This document shows positions 30,709-41,253 of a DNA stretch of 64,000 nucleotides, piece by piece. The notes beneath the pieces are model-generated. The model was not told the DNA's origin and did no database searches. It saw only the letters and a list, made by a program, of their open reading frames with translations. Within the stretch, counting starts at the first letter, position 1. Each line of letters begins with the position of its first letter. The translations under genes and the position numbers were made by a program. The stretch is from DATEDA01 sp963827595 (GTDB lineage Bacteria; Pseudomonadota; Gammaproteobacteria; Burkholderiales; SG8-39), in assembly GCA_963827595.1 (NCBI GenBank), contig CAWHBT010000014.1:124001-188000 (forward strand), written 5' to 3'.

Positions 30709-31065
30709 ATGATCATCGGTGCCCATTCGGTTGTCAGCAGCACGAATCCTGAAGCGGACTGTGCTTTCCTGCGCGATGCACTCAGGTTGACGAGCGTCGA
30801 CGATGGGGGATATCTCATCTTTGGTTGCCACCGGCCGAGGTTTCAGTCCATGCGTCCGACAAGAACGACTCCACGAGTTCTACCTGATGTGCGATGACGT
30901 CAAGGCGTTGATACGGAGATGGAGAGGCACAGCATCGTCTGCAATCCCGTGCAGGCACCAAGGTTCGAGCTTAGGACCCACTAACATTGCCCGGCGGCGG
31001 CAAGCTCAGCGTTTACGAACCGCGGCACGCGCGACCAAAGCCCATGCCTGCGAAGAACCGGGCGA
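30709..31065 (+). pseudogene. VOC (glyoxalase-fold) family protein, multiply frameshifted
   Basis: Starts MIIGAHSVVSSTNPEADCAF with GGAGCGACG before the ATG. Homology then passes through other frames: LPPAEVSVHASDKND, HEFYLMCDDVKALI, and finally LPGGGKLSVYEPRHARPKP. In order these are all parts of one small VOC protein of about 130 residues. At least three frame changes and altered residues between them point to real decay rather than a single read error. Its 3' part overlaps the end of the IorA frame on the other strand. Confidence 0.7.
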
Positions 31066-31709
31066 CCACCGCCGCACGCCCCGCCACCGCGAAACCCCAA
31101 GGACCGCTGAAAAGGCGTCCGAAGAGAAGGGCGATAACTCTCGAGCGCTCGGCGAACAACTTGTTCCGCCCAGTACCGCCTGACCCCCGCCGGCGCGACC
31201 GCGAGCGTAAGGATTGCGAGCAGCCGGCGAACGGCGCTCATGCCGGCCGCTCCAGCGCGCGCGCGCGCGGCGCGCTTGATCGCCTTGCGCACGCGATCGT
31301 AGGTGCCGCAGCGGCAGATGTTGGTCATCGCGGCGGCGATGTCGGCGTCGGTCGGGTCGGGACGCGCCTTCAGCAGCGCCGCCGCGCTCATGATCATCCC
31401 CGACTGGCAGTAGCCGCACTGCGGCACCTGCTCCGCGATCCACGCGCGCTGGAGGGGGTGCGAGCGGTCGCGCGAGAGCCCCTCGATGGTGACGATCTTC
31501 CGCCCCGCCGCCGCTTCGACCGGATACGAGCACGACCGCACCGCGTTGCCGTCGACGTGGACGGTGCACGCACCGCAGGCAGCGATGCCGCAACCGAACT
31601 TGGTGCCGGTCAGCTCGAGCTGCTCGCGCAAGACCCAGAGCAGCGGGGTCTGCGGATCGACGTCGACCGTTCGCGCCACGCCGTTCACCGTGAGCTTGAT
31701 CGTTGCCAT
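30981..31709 (-). CDS. (2Fe-2S)-binding subunit of a molybdenum hydroxylase (IorA type)
   Basis: Small subunit carrying two [2Fe-2S] clusters: plant-type CGIAACGAC...C (about residues 40-62) and the C-terminal helical pair CGYCQSG...CRCGTY (about 100-140). It passes electrons from the IorB molybdopterin subunit encoded just upstream. The start at 31709 has GGAGAGG. Family members end near residue 155-160; this frame runs on for about 85 residues of doubtful sequence, overlapping the VOC remnant on the other strand. The added part begins MSAVRRLLAILTLAVAP, which looks like a signal peptide of a lost next gene. Confidence 0.85.
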   Translation of the reverse strand: MATIKLTVNGVARTVDVDPQTPLLWVLREQLELTGTKFGCGIAACGACTVHVDGNAVRSCSYPVEAAAGRKIVTIEGLSRDRSHPLQRAWIAEQVPQCGYCQSGMIMSAAALLKARPDPTDADIAAAMTNICRCGTYDRVRKAIKRAARARAGAAGMSAVRRLLAILTLAVAPAGVRRYWAEQVVRRALESYRPSLRTPFQRSLGFRGGGACGGGRPVLRRHGLWSRVPRFVNAELAAAGQC

Positions 31710-31720
31710 CGCACCTCTCC

Positions 31721-33907
<2,187 letters not shown>

Positions 33908-34050
33908 CCCGCCTTCAGCCAAGCACTCAATCTAGCGACGCGCCCGCCCCCAAGATAGAGCCGGGCGCGGCATATCGGTTATTCCGCCCCGGCATCGGCC
34001 GCGCCGTCGGGTCGTTAGAATCGCCGCGTTCCGCGAGGGGGACCTCCGCC

Positions 34051-34992
34051 ATGGATCTCACCGACATCGACCTGAATCTGCTGGTGCTTCTCGACACGCT
34101 GCTCCGCGAACGGAGCGTGAGCCGCGCGGCGAAGCGGCTGGGAATCCGGCAACCGGCGCTGAGCAAGTCGCTCGAGCGGCTGCGCAGGATGCTGGCCGAC
34201 CCGCTGCTCGTGCGGACTGCGGGCGGCATGGTGCCGACGCCTCGGGCGATGGAGCTGGAGGCCCCGCTGCGGCGCCTGCTCGAGGAGCTGCGCACGGCCC
34301 TCGCGCCGCGCACCGGTTTCGATCCGGCAACCACCACCCAGCGCTTCAGGATCGCCACGACCGACTACGCGGCGGTCGCGCTGGTGCCCGGCGTCATCGC
34401 CCGGGTACGGCGCGAGGCGCCGTCCGCCGACCTCGTCGTGCGCAGCGCGCGATTCGGCGAGCTCTTGGACGATCTGCGCGAGGGCGTGGTCGATCTCTAC
34501 GCCGGGCTGCTGAGCCGACCGCCGGAGGCGCTGTATGCGAGCCGCCTCTTCACCGACCGCTTCGTCTGCCTCGTCCGTGAGGACCATCCTGCGGTCGGCG
34601 CGCGACTGACACTGAAGCAGTACGTCGAGCTGCCGCACCTCCTCGTCTCGCCCGTGGGCGGCGGTTTCGTCGGCTGGATCGATCACGAGCTCGTGCGGCT
34701 CGGCCTGAAGCGCCGGACCGTGCTCTCGCTGCAACACTTCCTCGTCGCCCCGCACGTGGTCTGCGAATCGGACCTGATCGTGACGCTGCCTGAGCGCATC
34801 GCGCGCAAGGCCGCGGCCGGGCTGCCGGTGCGCGTGCTCTCGCCACCGCTGAAGGTACCGACTCTGACGGTGCGGCAGTTCTGGCACGCGCGGACGCACC
34901 ATGCGGCGTCCCACCGCTGGTTTCGCGCCCTGGTCGCCGATGTCGGCCACGAGCTCGAGGACTCCGAGGCGACCGCCCGCGAGCCGGCTTGA
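34051..34992 (+). CDS. LysR-family transcriptional regulator
   Basis: 313 residues. N-terminal winged helix-turn-helix: MDLTDIDLNLLVLLDTLLRE then SVSRAAKRLGIRQPALSKSLERLR, the NodD/NahR-like subgroup (DLNLL opening). C-terminal PBP2-type co-inducer domain from about residue 95 to 300. The 143-base region between it and the molybdenum hydroxylase genes is the natural operator site, so autoregulation and control of IorBA are likely (inference). Confidence 0.92.
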   Translation: MDLTDIDLNLLVLLDTLLRERSVSRAAKRLGIRQPALSKSLERLRRMLADPLLVRTAGGMVPTPRAMELEAPLRRLLEELRTALAPRTGFDPATTTQRFRIATTDYAAVALVPGVIARVRREAPSADLVVRSARFGELLDDLREGVVDLYAGLLSRPPEALYASRLFTDRFVCLVREDHPAVGARLTLKQYVELPHLLVSPVGGGFVGWIDHELVRLGLKRRTVLSLQHFLVAPHVVCESDLIVTLPERIARKAAAGLPVRVLSPPLKVPTLTVRQFWHARTHHAASHRWFRALVADVGHELEDSEATAREPA

Positions 34993-35121
34993 TGTCACCA
35001 CGGGTCGTAGGTGCCGAAGCTCCAGAGCCGACTGATTGCGACGCAGGATGCAGCCATCCGCCGCCGACCACGGCGGATGTCGCGCGAAGCCTAGCCACCT
35101 CAAAGATCCAGTCCAGCGGAA
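34993..35121. other. intergenic region after the LysR gene
   Basis: No gene is seen. It contains a perfect 8-base-pair hairpin (35056-35063 with 35071-35078, 7-base loop) without a T-tract, a weak candidate transcription end. Confidence 0.35.
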
Positions 35122-35172
35122 TAGAAGTGGGTCCGCCTGGATTCGAAGAGGGACCAAGGGATTATGAGTTCG
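35122..35172 (-). repeat. degenerate 3' fragment of a CAU-anticodon tRNA; left direct repeat
   Basis: Read on the minus strand it runs from the anticodon arm (CTCATAA loop) through a damaged T arm to the acceptor strand. It matches the copy at 49209-49260 except for a one-base deletion and a few substitutions. The 5' half of the tRNA is missing. The two copies have the same orientation and bracket about 14 kb. Confidence 0.75.
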
Positions 35173-35272
35173 GGGCCTGCTCCGCGGCAATCATTCAATC
35201 AGTCGTTGGCGATCCCCTCGGCGATCCCGGCATACTCCTTGCGGACACCGCCGGCAATGGTCCAATAGCGGG

Positions 35273-35688
35273 ATGAACGACATGTTCACACTCAAGGCGA
35301 TTGGCCACGTCAGCTCATCCCTCGTCGATCGCAAGCACGCGCCCAAGCAGGGCTGCGAGGGGGCGCCCGAGGCGTGGCTCGTGTTCGACCCCAAGTTCCA
35401 GGAAGGGTTGAGGGATCTGCGGGAAGGGGAGGAGATCCTGGTCCTCACGTGGCTCGATCGCGGCGATCGCGAAACGCTGAGCGTGCATCCGCGGGACGAT
35501 CGGAGCGCTCCACTGCGGGGCGTGTTCAGTACTCGGTCGCAGGACCGGCCCAACCCGGTGGGGATTCACCGCGTGAGAATCGTCGCGATGCGGAACCCAC
35601 CCGGCTCGAGGTCCTCGACCTCGAAGCCTTCGACGGCACGCCGATCATCGACGTCAAGCCGGTCCTTGACCGCGCGCAGGAGCGCTGA
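35273..35688 (+). CDS. trmO: TrmO/TsaA-family tRNA (t6A37) methyltransferase, one frameshift
   Basis: About 138 residues. MFTLKAIGHVSS, SQDRPNPVGIHRVRI and the final DLEAFDGTPIIDVKPV are hallmarks of the TsaA/YaeB/TrmO family, which N6-methylates t6A37 in certain tRNAs with SAM. RPNPVG is the conserved substrate/cofactor motif. The frame changes near 35590, between the RVRI strand and the C-terminal strand; both parts are clean. Typical length for a short TsaA protein. It lies just inside the left tRNA-fragment repeat. Confidence 0.85.
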
Positions 35689-35772
35689 GCGCGCGCCTCG
35701 CCGCGACTGCCGGCCCGCAGCGGTCGCGATCGATCCTTCTCGGGCAGCCAGATTATCGGTGTGCCGGGCAAA

Positions 35773-36570
35773 TCAGTCCTGCCCTACGATGCCCCATTTC
35801 TTGTTGAGCTCGCCGAAGTAGCCATTCTGCTTCTTGATCACGATCCAGTTGTTGACGAAGTTCATCCAGACCTGGTCGTCAATCGGGACGACGAAGGCCA
35901 TCGGGATGTTGTTCTTCGGGCGATCGAGGAACACGAGCTGGAGGTCGGGATACTGCTTCGTGAGGTGTGCGCCCTCGATCAGGCTGGCGACGGTGAAGTC
36001 GACGCGCCCGGCGAGCAGCTCCTGCCAGTCGCGCGCGGGGGATTCGACCCGCTTGACGGTGGCCTTCGGCAGATTCGCTTGCACGAACTGCTCCATCGTG
36101 GTGCCGAGGTTGTATCCCGCGGTGACCTCCGGCCGGTTGAGATCGCTCCAGTCTCTCCATTTGTTGGCGTTCTTCTTCTGCACGAGCGGGAAGAATGCAT
36201 TCTTGCCCCATGGGACGGTGAAGCCGGCGGACTTCGCGCGGGCGACGCTCATGGACGTACCCGTCATCGCGATGTCGAACTTGTCCGCCATGATGCCGTT
36301 GATCAGGGTCTTCCAGTCGGTCGGCACGAACTGGGCCTTCACGCCCAGGTCTTTGGCCAGCTCGTGCGCGGCGTCGATCTGGTGCCCCTGAAACTCGTTG
36401 GACGCGGGATCCCGAAAGGTCATCGGGTTGAAGTCCCCGGTCGTGCCGACGCGCAGGACGTTCGACTCCAGGACGCGGTTGAGGCGCGACTTCTGCTGCG
36501 CCAGGGCCTGGCCGGCGAGGGCTGCACCGACCAGCAGCGCCAAGAAAGCGGCGAGCTTGCTCTTCGTCAT
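35773..36570 (-). CDS. amino-acid-type ABC transporter periplasmic binding protein
   Basis: 265 residues, family 3 solute-binding protein. Signal peptide at 1-24 (LAAFLALLVGAALAGQALA). LRVGTTGDFNPMTF and DIAMTGTSMSVARAKSAGF are classic for the family, in the subgroup that also includes cyclohexadienyl-dehydratase-like proteins. It is last in a minus-strand operon whose Rieske gene stop overlaps its ATG by four bases. The ATPase and permease that would use it are encoded in the divergent operon starting at 39715, so all transporter parts are present. Confidence 0.9.
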   Translation of the reverse strand: MTKSKLAAFLALLVGAALAGQALAQQKSRLNRVLESNVLRVGTTGDFNPMTFRDPASNEFQGHQIDAAHELAKDLGVKAQFVPTDWKTLINGIMADKFDIAMTGTSMSVARAKSAGFTVPWGKNAFFPLVQKKNANKWRDWSDLNRPEVTAGYNLGTTMEQFVQANLPKATVKRVESPARDWQELLAGRVDFTVASLIEGAHLTKQYPDLQLVFLDRPKNNIPMAFVVPIDDQVWMNFVNNWIVIKKQNGYFGELNKKWGIVGQD

Positions 36571-37913
36571 CTTCGTCCTCCATTCGCGTTGCGGTCCGGC
36601 GTGCCGAACCGTGATTCCAGCACCGCGCGAAGTCTAGCGCACCGCTCGTCGGCGCGGTCGGGCGCGGAATCGATCACGGTGTCCGCAACGGCATTTCCGA
36701 ACTCGCCGAGGCGCGCGGTTGCGGTGCCGCGGTCCGAAGCCGGCCAGACCGTGTCCTGGCAGTAGGTGTTCACGAGCCCGTCGCGCCCCTCCGGCAGCTC
36801 GCGCGCGGAAGCGGTCCCGGGCAAGGCGCGGATTCCCTTCCGGACGAGGCGCCTGAGCATGCTCACGCCCCGATCGGACGTCGCCAGGTTTTCGAGGGCG
36901 TGCACGGCGATCGGGCGCTGGGAAACCTGGACTTCGTAGTCGCCGGGCTGCCGTTGACGCTCCGCATAGGGTCGATCGCCCGTCTGGCCGATGAAATCGA
37001 TGCGTCCCCTGCCGACTGCGCCCGGATCTCCCAGCCCGGCCGGGTCGAGCTCCGGACGATAGAACCGCCAGCCGATCGTCAGCGTGTGCGTGTCGTCCAT
37101 GGGCATCATCCAGCGCAGGAGGGCGGAGCGCTGAAACACCTTCTCGCGGTCGGCTGCCTCCCAGATGGCGCCGGTCTGGTTCCCGTTTGGCAGGATGGTT
37201 TCGGTCATCCGCGTCCAGTAGTGGCCGTTCCAGCGCCGCGTCTGAACGTTGACCATTCCGATCGGCGTCTCTCGGTAGTCGAGCACTTGATCGGCGCCCG
37301 AGGCGTCGCCGAACTGGGCGCCGCTCATCCGGGTGTGCAGATACACGACGTGCACCGGATCCTGTGTGTTCTCGTAGACCTGGAGCCAGTTGCACGGGGT
37401 CTCGAGCGAGAAGGGGATCGCGTGCGTTTCCCGGATGCGGTTTACGTCGAAAACCGGAAAGCGTGGTCTGAGTTCCGGCGGGCCGAGATAGGCGAACACG
37501 ACCCCGTCCTGCTCATGAGTGGGATACGCCCCGTGGAACAGCCGGCCGCGGATGCGATCGGTGGGCTCGGCGGGCGTCGCGAGGATCGTTCCGTCCACGT
37601 CGTAGTGCCAGCCATGGTAGCAGCACGAAATGCCGCGCTCCATGATGATGCCGTACTCGAGGCTCGCCCCCCGATGCGAGCAATGCCGGTGGAGCAGCCC
37701 GAGGCGTCCGGCGCGGTCGCGGAAGAGCACGAGGTCCTCGCCGAGCACGCGCAGCGCGAGCGGCGTCTCGCCGAGCTCGCCCGCCAAGGCGATCGGCTGC
37801 CAGCTGCGCCGCAGCCACTCGCCGCAGAGTGTTCCGGGTCCGACGCGGGTCAGCTCGGCATCGGGCTCGGGAACGTCGCGCCTCTCGTAGCCGACGAATC
37901 CGCGCGCCGTCAT
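36567..37913 (-). CDS. Rieske non-heme iron oxygenase, large subunit
   Basis: 448 residues. The Rieske [2Fe-2S] site is HCSHRG (about residue 78) plus CCYHGWHYD (about 97): Cys-x-His and Cys-x2-His. The mononuclear iron ligands appear in NTQDPVHVVYLH (His, His, Asp). Such enzymes hydroxylate or demethylate aromatic or N-methyl substrates with O2, using a separate reductase not encoded here. The start at 37913 overlaps the Rid gene's stop (ATGA). The second half lacks the ferredoxin-like and small beta subunits, fitting the single-component alpha-3 type. Confidence 0.92.
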   Translation of the reverse strand: MTARGFVGYERRDVPEPDAELTRVGPGTLCGEWLRRSWQPIALAGELGETPLALRVLGEDLVLFRDRAGRLGLLHRHCSHRGASLEYGIIMERGISCCYHGWHYDVDGTILATPAEPTDRIRGRLFHGAYPTHEQDGVVFAYLGPPELRPRFPVFDVNRIRETHAIPFSLETPCNWLQVYENTQDPVHVVYLHTRMSGAQFGDASGADQVLDYRETPIGMVNVQTRRWNGHYWTRMTETILPNGNQTGAIWEAADREKVFQRSALLRWMMPMDDTHTLTIGWRFYRPELDPAGLGDPGAVGRGRIDFIGQTGDRPYAERQRQPGDYEVQVSQRPIAVHALENLATSDRGVSMLRRLVRKGIRALPGTASARELPEGRDGLVNTYCQDTVWPASDRGTATARLGEFGNAVADTVIDSAPDRADERCARLRAVLESRFGTPDRNANGGRR

Positions 37914-38308
37914 GAGTTTGCCTCCTGAGAGCACGCCAGCACCTCGACCTCAACGAGAATGTCGGGATGGAAAAAGTTCGCCACGCCGATGAATGAGAGG
38001 GCGGGCCGGGAACTCGTGACGACCTCCGCATGGGCACGCGCCGCTTCTTCCCAGCGCCTTGTGTCGAGCATGTAAACGCGCGTCGCCATGATGTCCGCGT
38101 ACCCCAGCCCGGCCTCCTCGAGCGCCTGCCCGATGATCCTCAGGCACTGACGCGTCTGAGCATGCACGTCGCCCGGGTGCACGATGCGTCCGCTCTCGTC
38201 CGCCGGGGAGGTGAGCGAGGTCTGGAAGAGCGTTCCCACGCGCACGGCGCGGGAATAGCCGTACCGCGCCTCCCACGGACGGCCGCTGGAGATCTCCCTG
38301 CGCTTCAC
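37910..38308 (-). CDS. Rid (YjgF/YER057c/UK114) family protein
   Basis: 132 residues from GTG 38308, which overlaps the upstream gene's stop (GTGA). SLTSPADESGRIVHPGDVHAQ, IIGQALEEAGLGYADIMATRV and DILVEVEVLA fit the family. The arginine that RidA uses for imine hydrolysis (in PARS) appears replaced here (PALS). So it probably belongs to the Rid subgroups without proven 2-aminoacrylate deaminase activity. In catabolic operons such proteins may act on other imine or enamine intermediates (inference). Confidence 0.87.
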   Translation of the reverse strand: MKRREISSGRPWEARYGYSRAVRVGTLFQTSLTSPADESGRIVHPGDVHAQTRQCLRIIGQALEEAGLGYADIMATRVYMLDTRRWEEAARAHAEVVTSSRPALSFIGVANFFHPDILVEVEVLACSQEANS

Positions 38309-38886
38309 GCCTGCCCCTTGTAGAAGCCGATCACGTCCCCTTGAGTCGTGACGCCGAGGCCGTTCAGCAACCGGTTGGAGTAGTTGAAGTAGGCGCACAC
38401 CTGGTTCACTTCGAGGATCTCGCCGTCGTCGCAGCCCGCGCTGCGGAGGGCGTCGATGTCCGTTCTCTCCATTCGCCCGACCTCGGCGGTGAGCTTGGCG
38501 GCGTAGCGAAGGAGCGCGAGCTCCTTGCCGGAAAACGCGAGCTCGGGCGAACGCGCATCCAGGGCCGCGCGAATCGCAACCGAACGCGCCTCGTCCCGTA
38601 TCAACCGTTCGGCGTTGGCCCAGTGGTGGGCGAGGCTGTAAGCGCAATCGTTGATGATGCTCACGTAGGATGCAACGGCCTCGAGAAACCAGAACGGCAG
38701 CCGGTTCTCGGGGTTGTGGAGCACGCTCCGATAGAGCGCCAGGTGGCCTTCCATAGTGTGTGGCCGCAGGCTGTGCGCCCTCATCACGTTGTCCACCGTG
38801 CCGTGCGGCGTCCTCACCTTCTCGTACAACGTCTTCAGGATGCCGGTGGCGTCCTCTGGCGCAATCGTGCGGATCCAAGCGCTCAT
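38305..38886 (-). CDS. carboxymuconolactone decarboxylase/AhpD-like protein
   Basis: 193 residues of the all-helical AhpD/CMD fold, resembling peroxidase-related CMD proteins: LYRSVLHNPENRLPFWFLEAV and ELALLRYAAKLT. The usual CxxC redox motif is CAYS here (INDCAYSLAHHW), so the second cysteine is missing and classic disulfide chemistry is doubtful. It is second in the creatininase-CMD-Rid-Rieske-SBP operon. The last codons overlap the Rid start. Confidence 0.85.
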   Translation of the reverse strand: MSAWIRTIAPEDATGILKTLYEKVRTPHGTVDNVMRAHSLRPHTMEGHLALYRSVLHNPENRLPFWFLEAVASYVSIINDCAYSLAHHWANAERLIRDEARSVAIRAALDARSPELAFSGKELALLRYAAKLTAEVGRMERTDIDALRSAGCDDGEILEVNQVCAYFNYSNRLLNGLGVTTQGDVIGFYKGQA

Positions 38887-38906
38887 TGCAGTGCCCCCGG
38901 TGTCGA

Positions 38907-39677
38907 TCACGCCTCGGCGAGAAACGCAGCGTAGTCCGAGCACGCGCCCTCCACCGCCGCGGCGAGCAGCGCGCGACCGTGTTCCGGCATCGCGAGCGAG
39001 GAGTCCGAGCCGACGCGACCGTCGGGGAAGGCGTCCCGGTGCGTGCGCGCATCCCAGTGATTGTCCCCGCCATGGTCGCGCAGGAACTCGGCCGAAAGCG
39101 GGCGGGGGGCCGCCGCGACTGGCCGCCGCGGCGAATCCGGGCGGGCATGCAGCGTGATGGCGATTTCGCTCGGCGTCGCGTGCATCCCCTCCCCAGGGCC
39201 GTAGAGCTCGCGGCGCAGACGGTCGGCGTCGGGATACTCCCACCAGCTCCGGAGGCGGCAGCGTGGCGCGACACCCTCCCGCTCGCCGAGGCTCCACCGG
39301 GCGTAGATGTCCTGGAACGCGGCCCGCGCCGGGGCGATGTTCCCGCCGTGGCCGTTGACGAAGTAGAAGCGCCGGAAGCCCTGCCGTGCGAGCGAGAGGA
39401 CGATGTCCTCGATCAGGGCCATGAGCGTGCTGGCGCGAACCGAGATCGTTCCGGGAAACGCGAGATTGAATTGCGCGACGCCGGTCGCGATCGTCGGCGC
39501 CACGAGTGCTCCGCAGCGTTCCCCGACGGCGCACGCCAACGCTTCGGGCACGATCGCGTCGGTGCCGATCAGGCCACTCGGACCGTGCTGCTCGGTCGAG
39601 CCGATGGGAACGATGATGCCTTGCGAGCGCTCGAGGTAGCGCTCAACTTCCTGCCAAGTGGAGAGCGCGAGCTGCAT
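38907..39677 (-). CDS. creatininase-family amidohydrolase
   Basis: 256 residues. GSTEQHGPSG (residues 26-35), GTDA (about 38), FVNGHGGN (about 105) and ATPSEI (about 170) provide the Glu, His, Asp, His and Glu metal ligands of the creatininase/FAPy-deformylase family. It likely hydrolyses a cyclic or linear amide with two metal ions. First gene of the minus-strand operon, only 37 bases from the divergent ABC ATPase start, so both operons probably share regulation. Confidence 0.92.
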   Translation of the reverse strand: MQLALSTWQEVERYLERSQGIIVPIGSTEQHGPSGLIGTDAIVPEALACAVGERCGALVAPTIATGVAQFNLAFPGTISVRASTLMALIEDIVLSLARQGFRRFYFVNGHGGNIAPARAAFQDIYARWSLGEREGVAPRCRLRSWWEYPDADRLRRELYGPGEGMHATPSEIAITLHARPDSPRRPVAAAPRPLSAEFLRDHGGDNHWDARTHRDAFPDGRVGSDSSLAMPEHGRALLAAAVEGACSDYAAFLAEA

Positions 39678-39714
39678 GCATGTACATTATCATACGACCC
39701 CTTCCGGGACGCGA
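39678..39714. promoter_or_regulatory. very short divergent promoter region
   Basis: Only 37 bases separate the divergent start codons of the creatininase-like and ABC ATPase genes. The segment is locally AT-rich (TACATTATCATACG). The two promoters must overlap each other or reach into the coding ends, so one regulator could control both operons. No regulator gene lies beside it. Confidence 0.5.
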
Positions 39715-40470
39715 ATGCCCAAGCCGGCGAACAACGCGCCGATCATCGAGATCGAGCGCTTGAACAAGTGGTTCGGCGATCTCCACGTGCTGCGCGACAT
39801 CGACCTGCGCGTGCAGGCGGGAGAGAAGGTCGTGGTCTGCGGTCCCTCGGGTTCCGGGAAGTCCACGCTCATTCGTTGCATCTGCAGGCTCGAACGGCAT
39901 CAGCGCGGCCGGATCGCAGTGGACGGCATCGAGCTGACCGACGACGTGAAGCAACTCGCGGCGATCCGTTCCGAGGTCGGGATGGTTTTCCAGAGCTTCA
40001 ACCTGTTCCCGCATCTCTCGGTGCTGCAGAACGTGGCCCTCGCACCGATGCGCGTACGCGGCTTGCCGCAGGCGGACGCGGAGGCGCTGGCCATGGAGCT
40101 TCTCGACCGCGTCCGCATCCCCGATCAGGCGCGCAAGTACCCGGCGCAGCTCTCCGGCGGCCAGCAGCAGCGGGTGGCGATCGCCCGCTCGCTCGCCATG
40201 CGCCCCAAGATCATGCTGTTCGACGAGCCGACGTCGGCGCTCGATCCCGAGATGATCAACGAGGTGCTCGAGGTGATGGAGTCGCTCGCGCGCGGGGGCA
40301 TGACGATGGTGTGCGTGACGCACGAGATGGGATTCGCCCGACGCGTCGCCGACACGATGGTGTTCATGGACAAAGGCGAGATCGTCGAAACCGGCACGCC
40401 CGAGGAGTTCTTCGCGCGCCCCCGGAGCGAGCGCTGCCGCCTGTTCCTAAGCCAGATCCTGAGCCACTGA
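39715..40470 (+). CDS. polar amino-acid-type ABC transporter ATP-binding protein
   Basis: 251 residues, GlnQ/HisP-like. Walker A GPSGSGKST, Q-loop VFQSFNLFPHL, signature LSGGQQQR, Walker B IMLFDEPTSALD and H-loop CVTHEM are intact. ATG 39715 is chosen over 39658 because the latter lies inside the divergent gene. It energises uptake together with the permease next to it and probably the binding protein at 35773. Confidence 0.95.
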   Translation: MPKPANNAPIIEIERLNKWFGDLHVLRDIDLRVQAGEKVVVCGPSGSGKSTLIRCICRLERHQRGRIAVDGIELTDDVKQLAAIRSEVGMVFQSFNLFPHLSVLQNVALAPMRVRGLPQADAEALAMELLDRVRIPDQARKYPAQLSGGQQQRVAIARSLAMRPKIMLFDEPTSALDPEMINEVLEVMESLARGGMTMVCVTHEMGFARRVADTMVFMDKGEIVETGTPEEFFARPRSERCRLFLSQILSH

Positions 40471-40472
40471 GC

Positions 40473-41237
40473 ATGCGCTCGAGCTCCACCCGATGGCTCC
40501 TCGCAGTACTCGCCGCGAGCGCTCTTTCGGGCTGCGCAAGCAGCTATACCTGGGGCTGGTACGTCGTCGCGCCATGGAGCCCCAAGGGGCAGGGCAACAT
40601 TGCGTTCCTGCTCTCCGGGTTGGGGTGGACCTTGGCGCTCGCACTTTGCGCGATCGTGGTCTCGGTCGTGCTCGGCCTTGTCGTCGCATTGATGGGCCTG
40701 TCGCGCAATCGACTGCTGAGGGGCGCAAACCGGGTGTACGTCGAGGCCCTGAGGTCGATCCCGATGCTGGTGATGGTGCTCTGGGTGTTCTACGGGCTGC
40801 CGATCGTGGCCGGGCTGAGCCTCGATGTGTTTCCGGCGGGCGTGATCGCGCTCGCCCTTTGCGACAGCGCTTTCGAGGCGGAGATCTTCCGCGCCGGGAT
40901 CCAGTCGATCGATCGAGGGCAGCACGAAGCGGCTGAAACCCTGGGCCTCGGCTTCGTCGACAAGATGCGGTTTATCATCCTGCCGCAGGCCATTCGCCGC
41001 GTCCTGCCGCCGCTGGGAAATCAGTTCGTATACATGCTCAAGACCTCGTCGCTCGTCTCGGTAATCGGGCTCGCGGAGCTCACGCGCAAGGCGAACGAGC
41101 TGGTGGTCACCGAGTACCGGCCGCTCGAGATCTACACGTTCCTCATCCTCGAGTACCTCGTGCTGATCCTGTTCGTGTCCTGGGGCGTGCGCTGGATCGA
41201 GCGCCGGATGGCGGTCTCGGACTATCGACCGGCCTGA
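40473..41237 (+). CDS. polar amino-acid-type ABC transporter permease
   Basis: 254 residues with about five membrane segments and the coupling motif EAAETLGLGFVDKMRFIILPQA, typical of His/Glu/Gln permeases. Unusually, its N-terminus looks like a lipoprotein signal (LLAVLAASALSGC), which may simply be the first membrane segment. Only one permease gene is present, so a homodimer is likely. It starts three bases after the ATPase stop. Confidence 0.93.
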   Translation: MRSSSTRWLLAVLAASALSGCASSYTWGWYVVAPWSPKGQGNIAFLLSGLGWTLALALCAIVVSVVLGLVVALMGLSRNRLLRGANRVYVEALRSIPMLVMVLWVFYGLPIVAGLSLDVFPAGVIALALCDSAFEAEIFRAGIQSIDRGQHEAAETLGLGFVDKMRFIILPQAIRRVLPPLGNQFVYMLKTSSLVSVIGLAELTRKANELVVTEYRPLEIYTFLILEYLVLILFVSWGVRWIERRMAVSDYRPA

Positions 41238-41253
41238 TCGCCGGGCACTCCCC

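Noticed and set aside
35056..35078. Hairpin after the LysR gene as a rho-independent terminator
   Set aside because: Perfect 8-bp stem but no T-tract on either strand.
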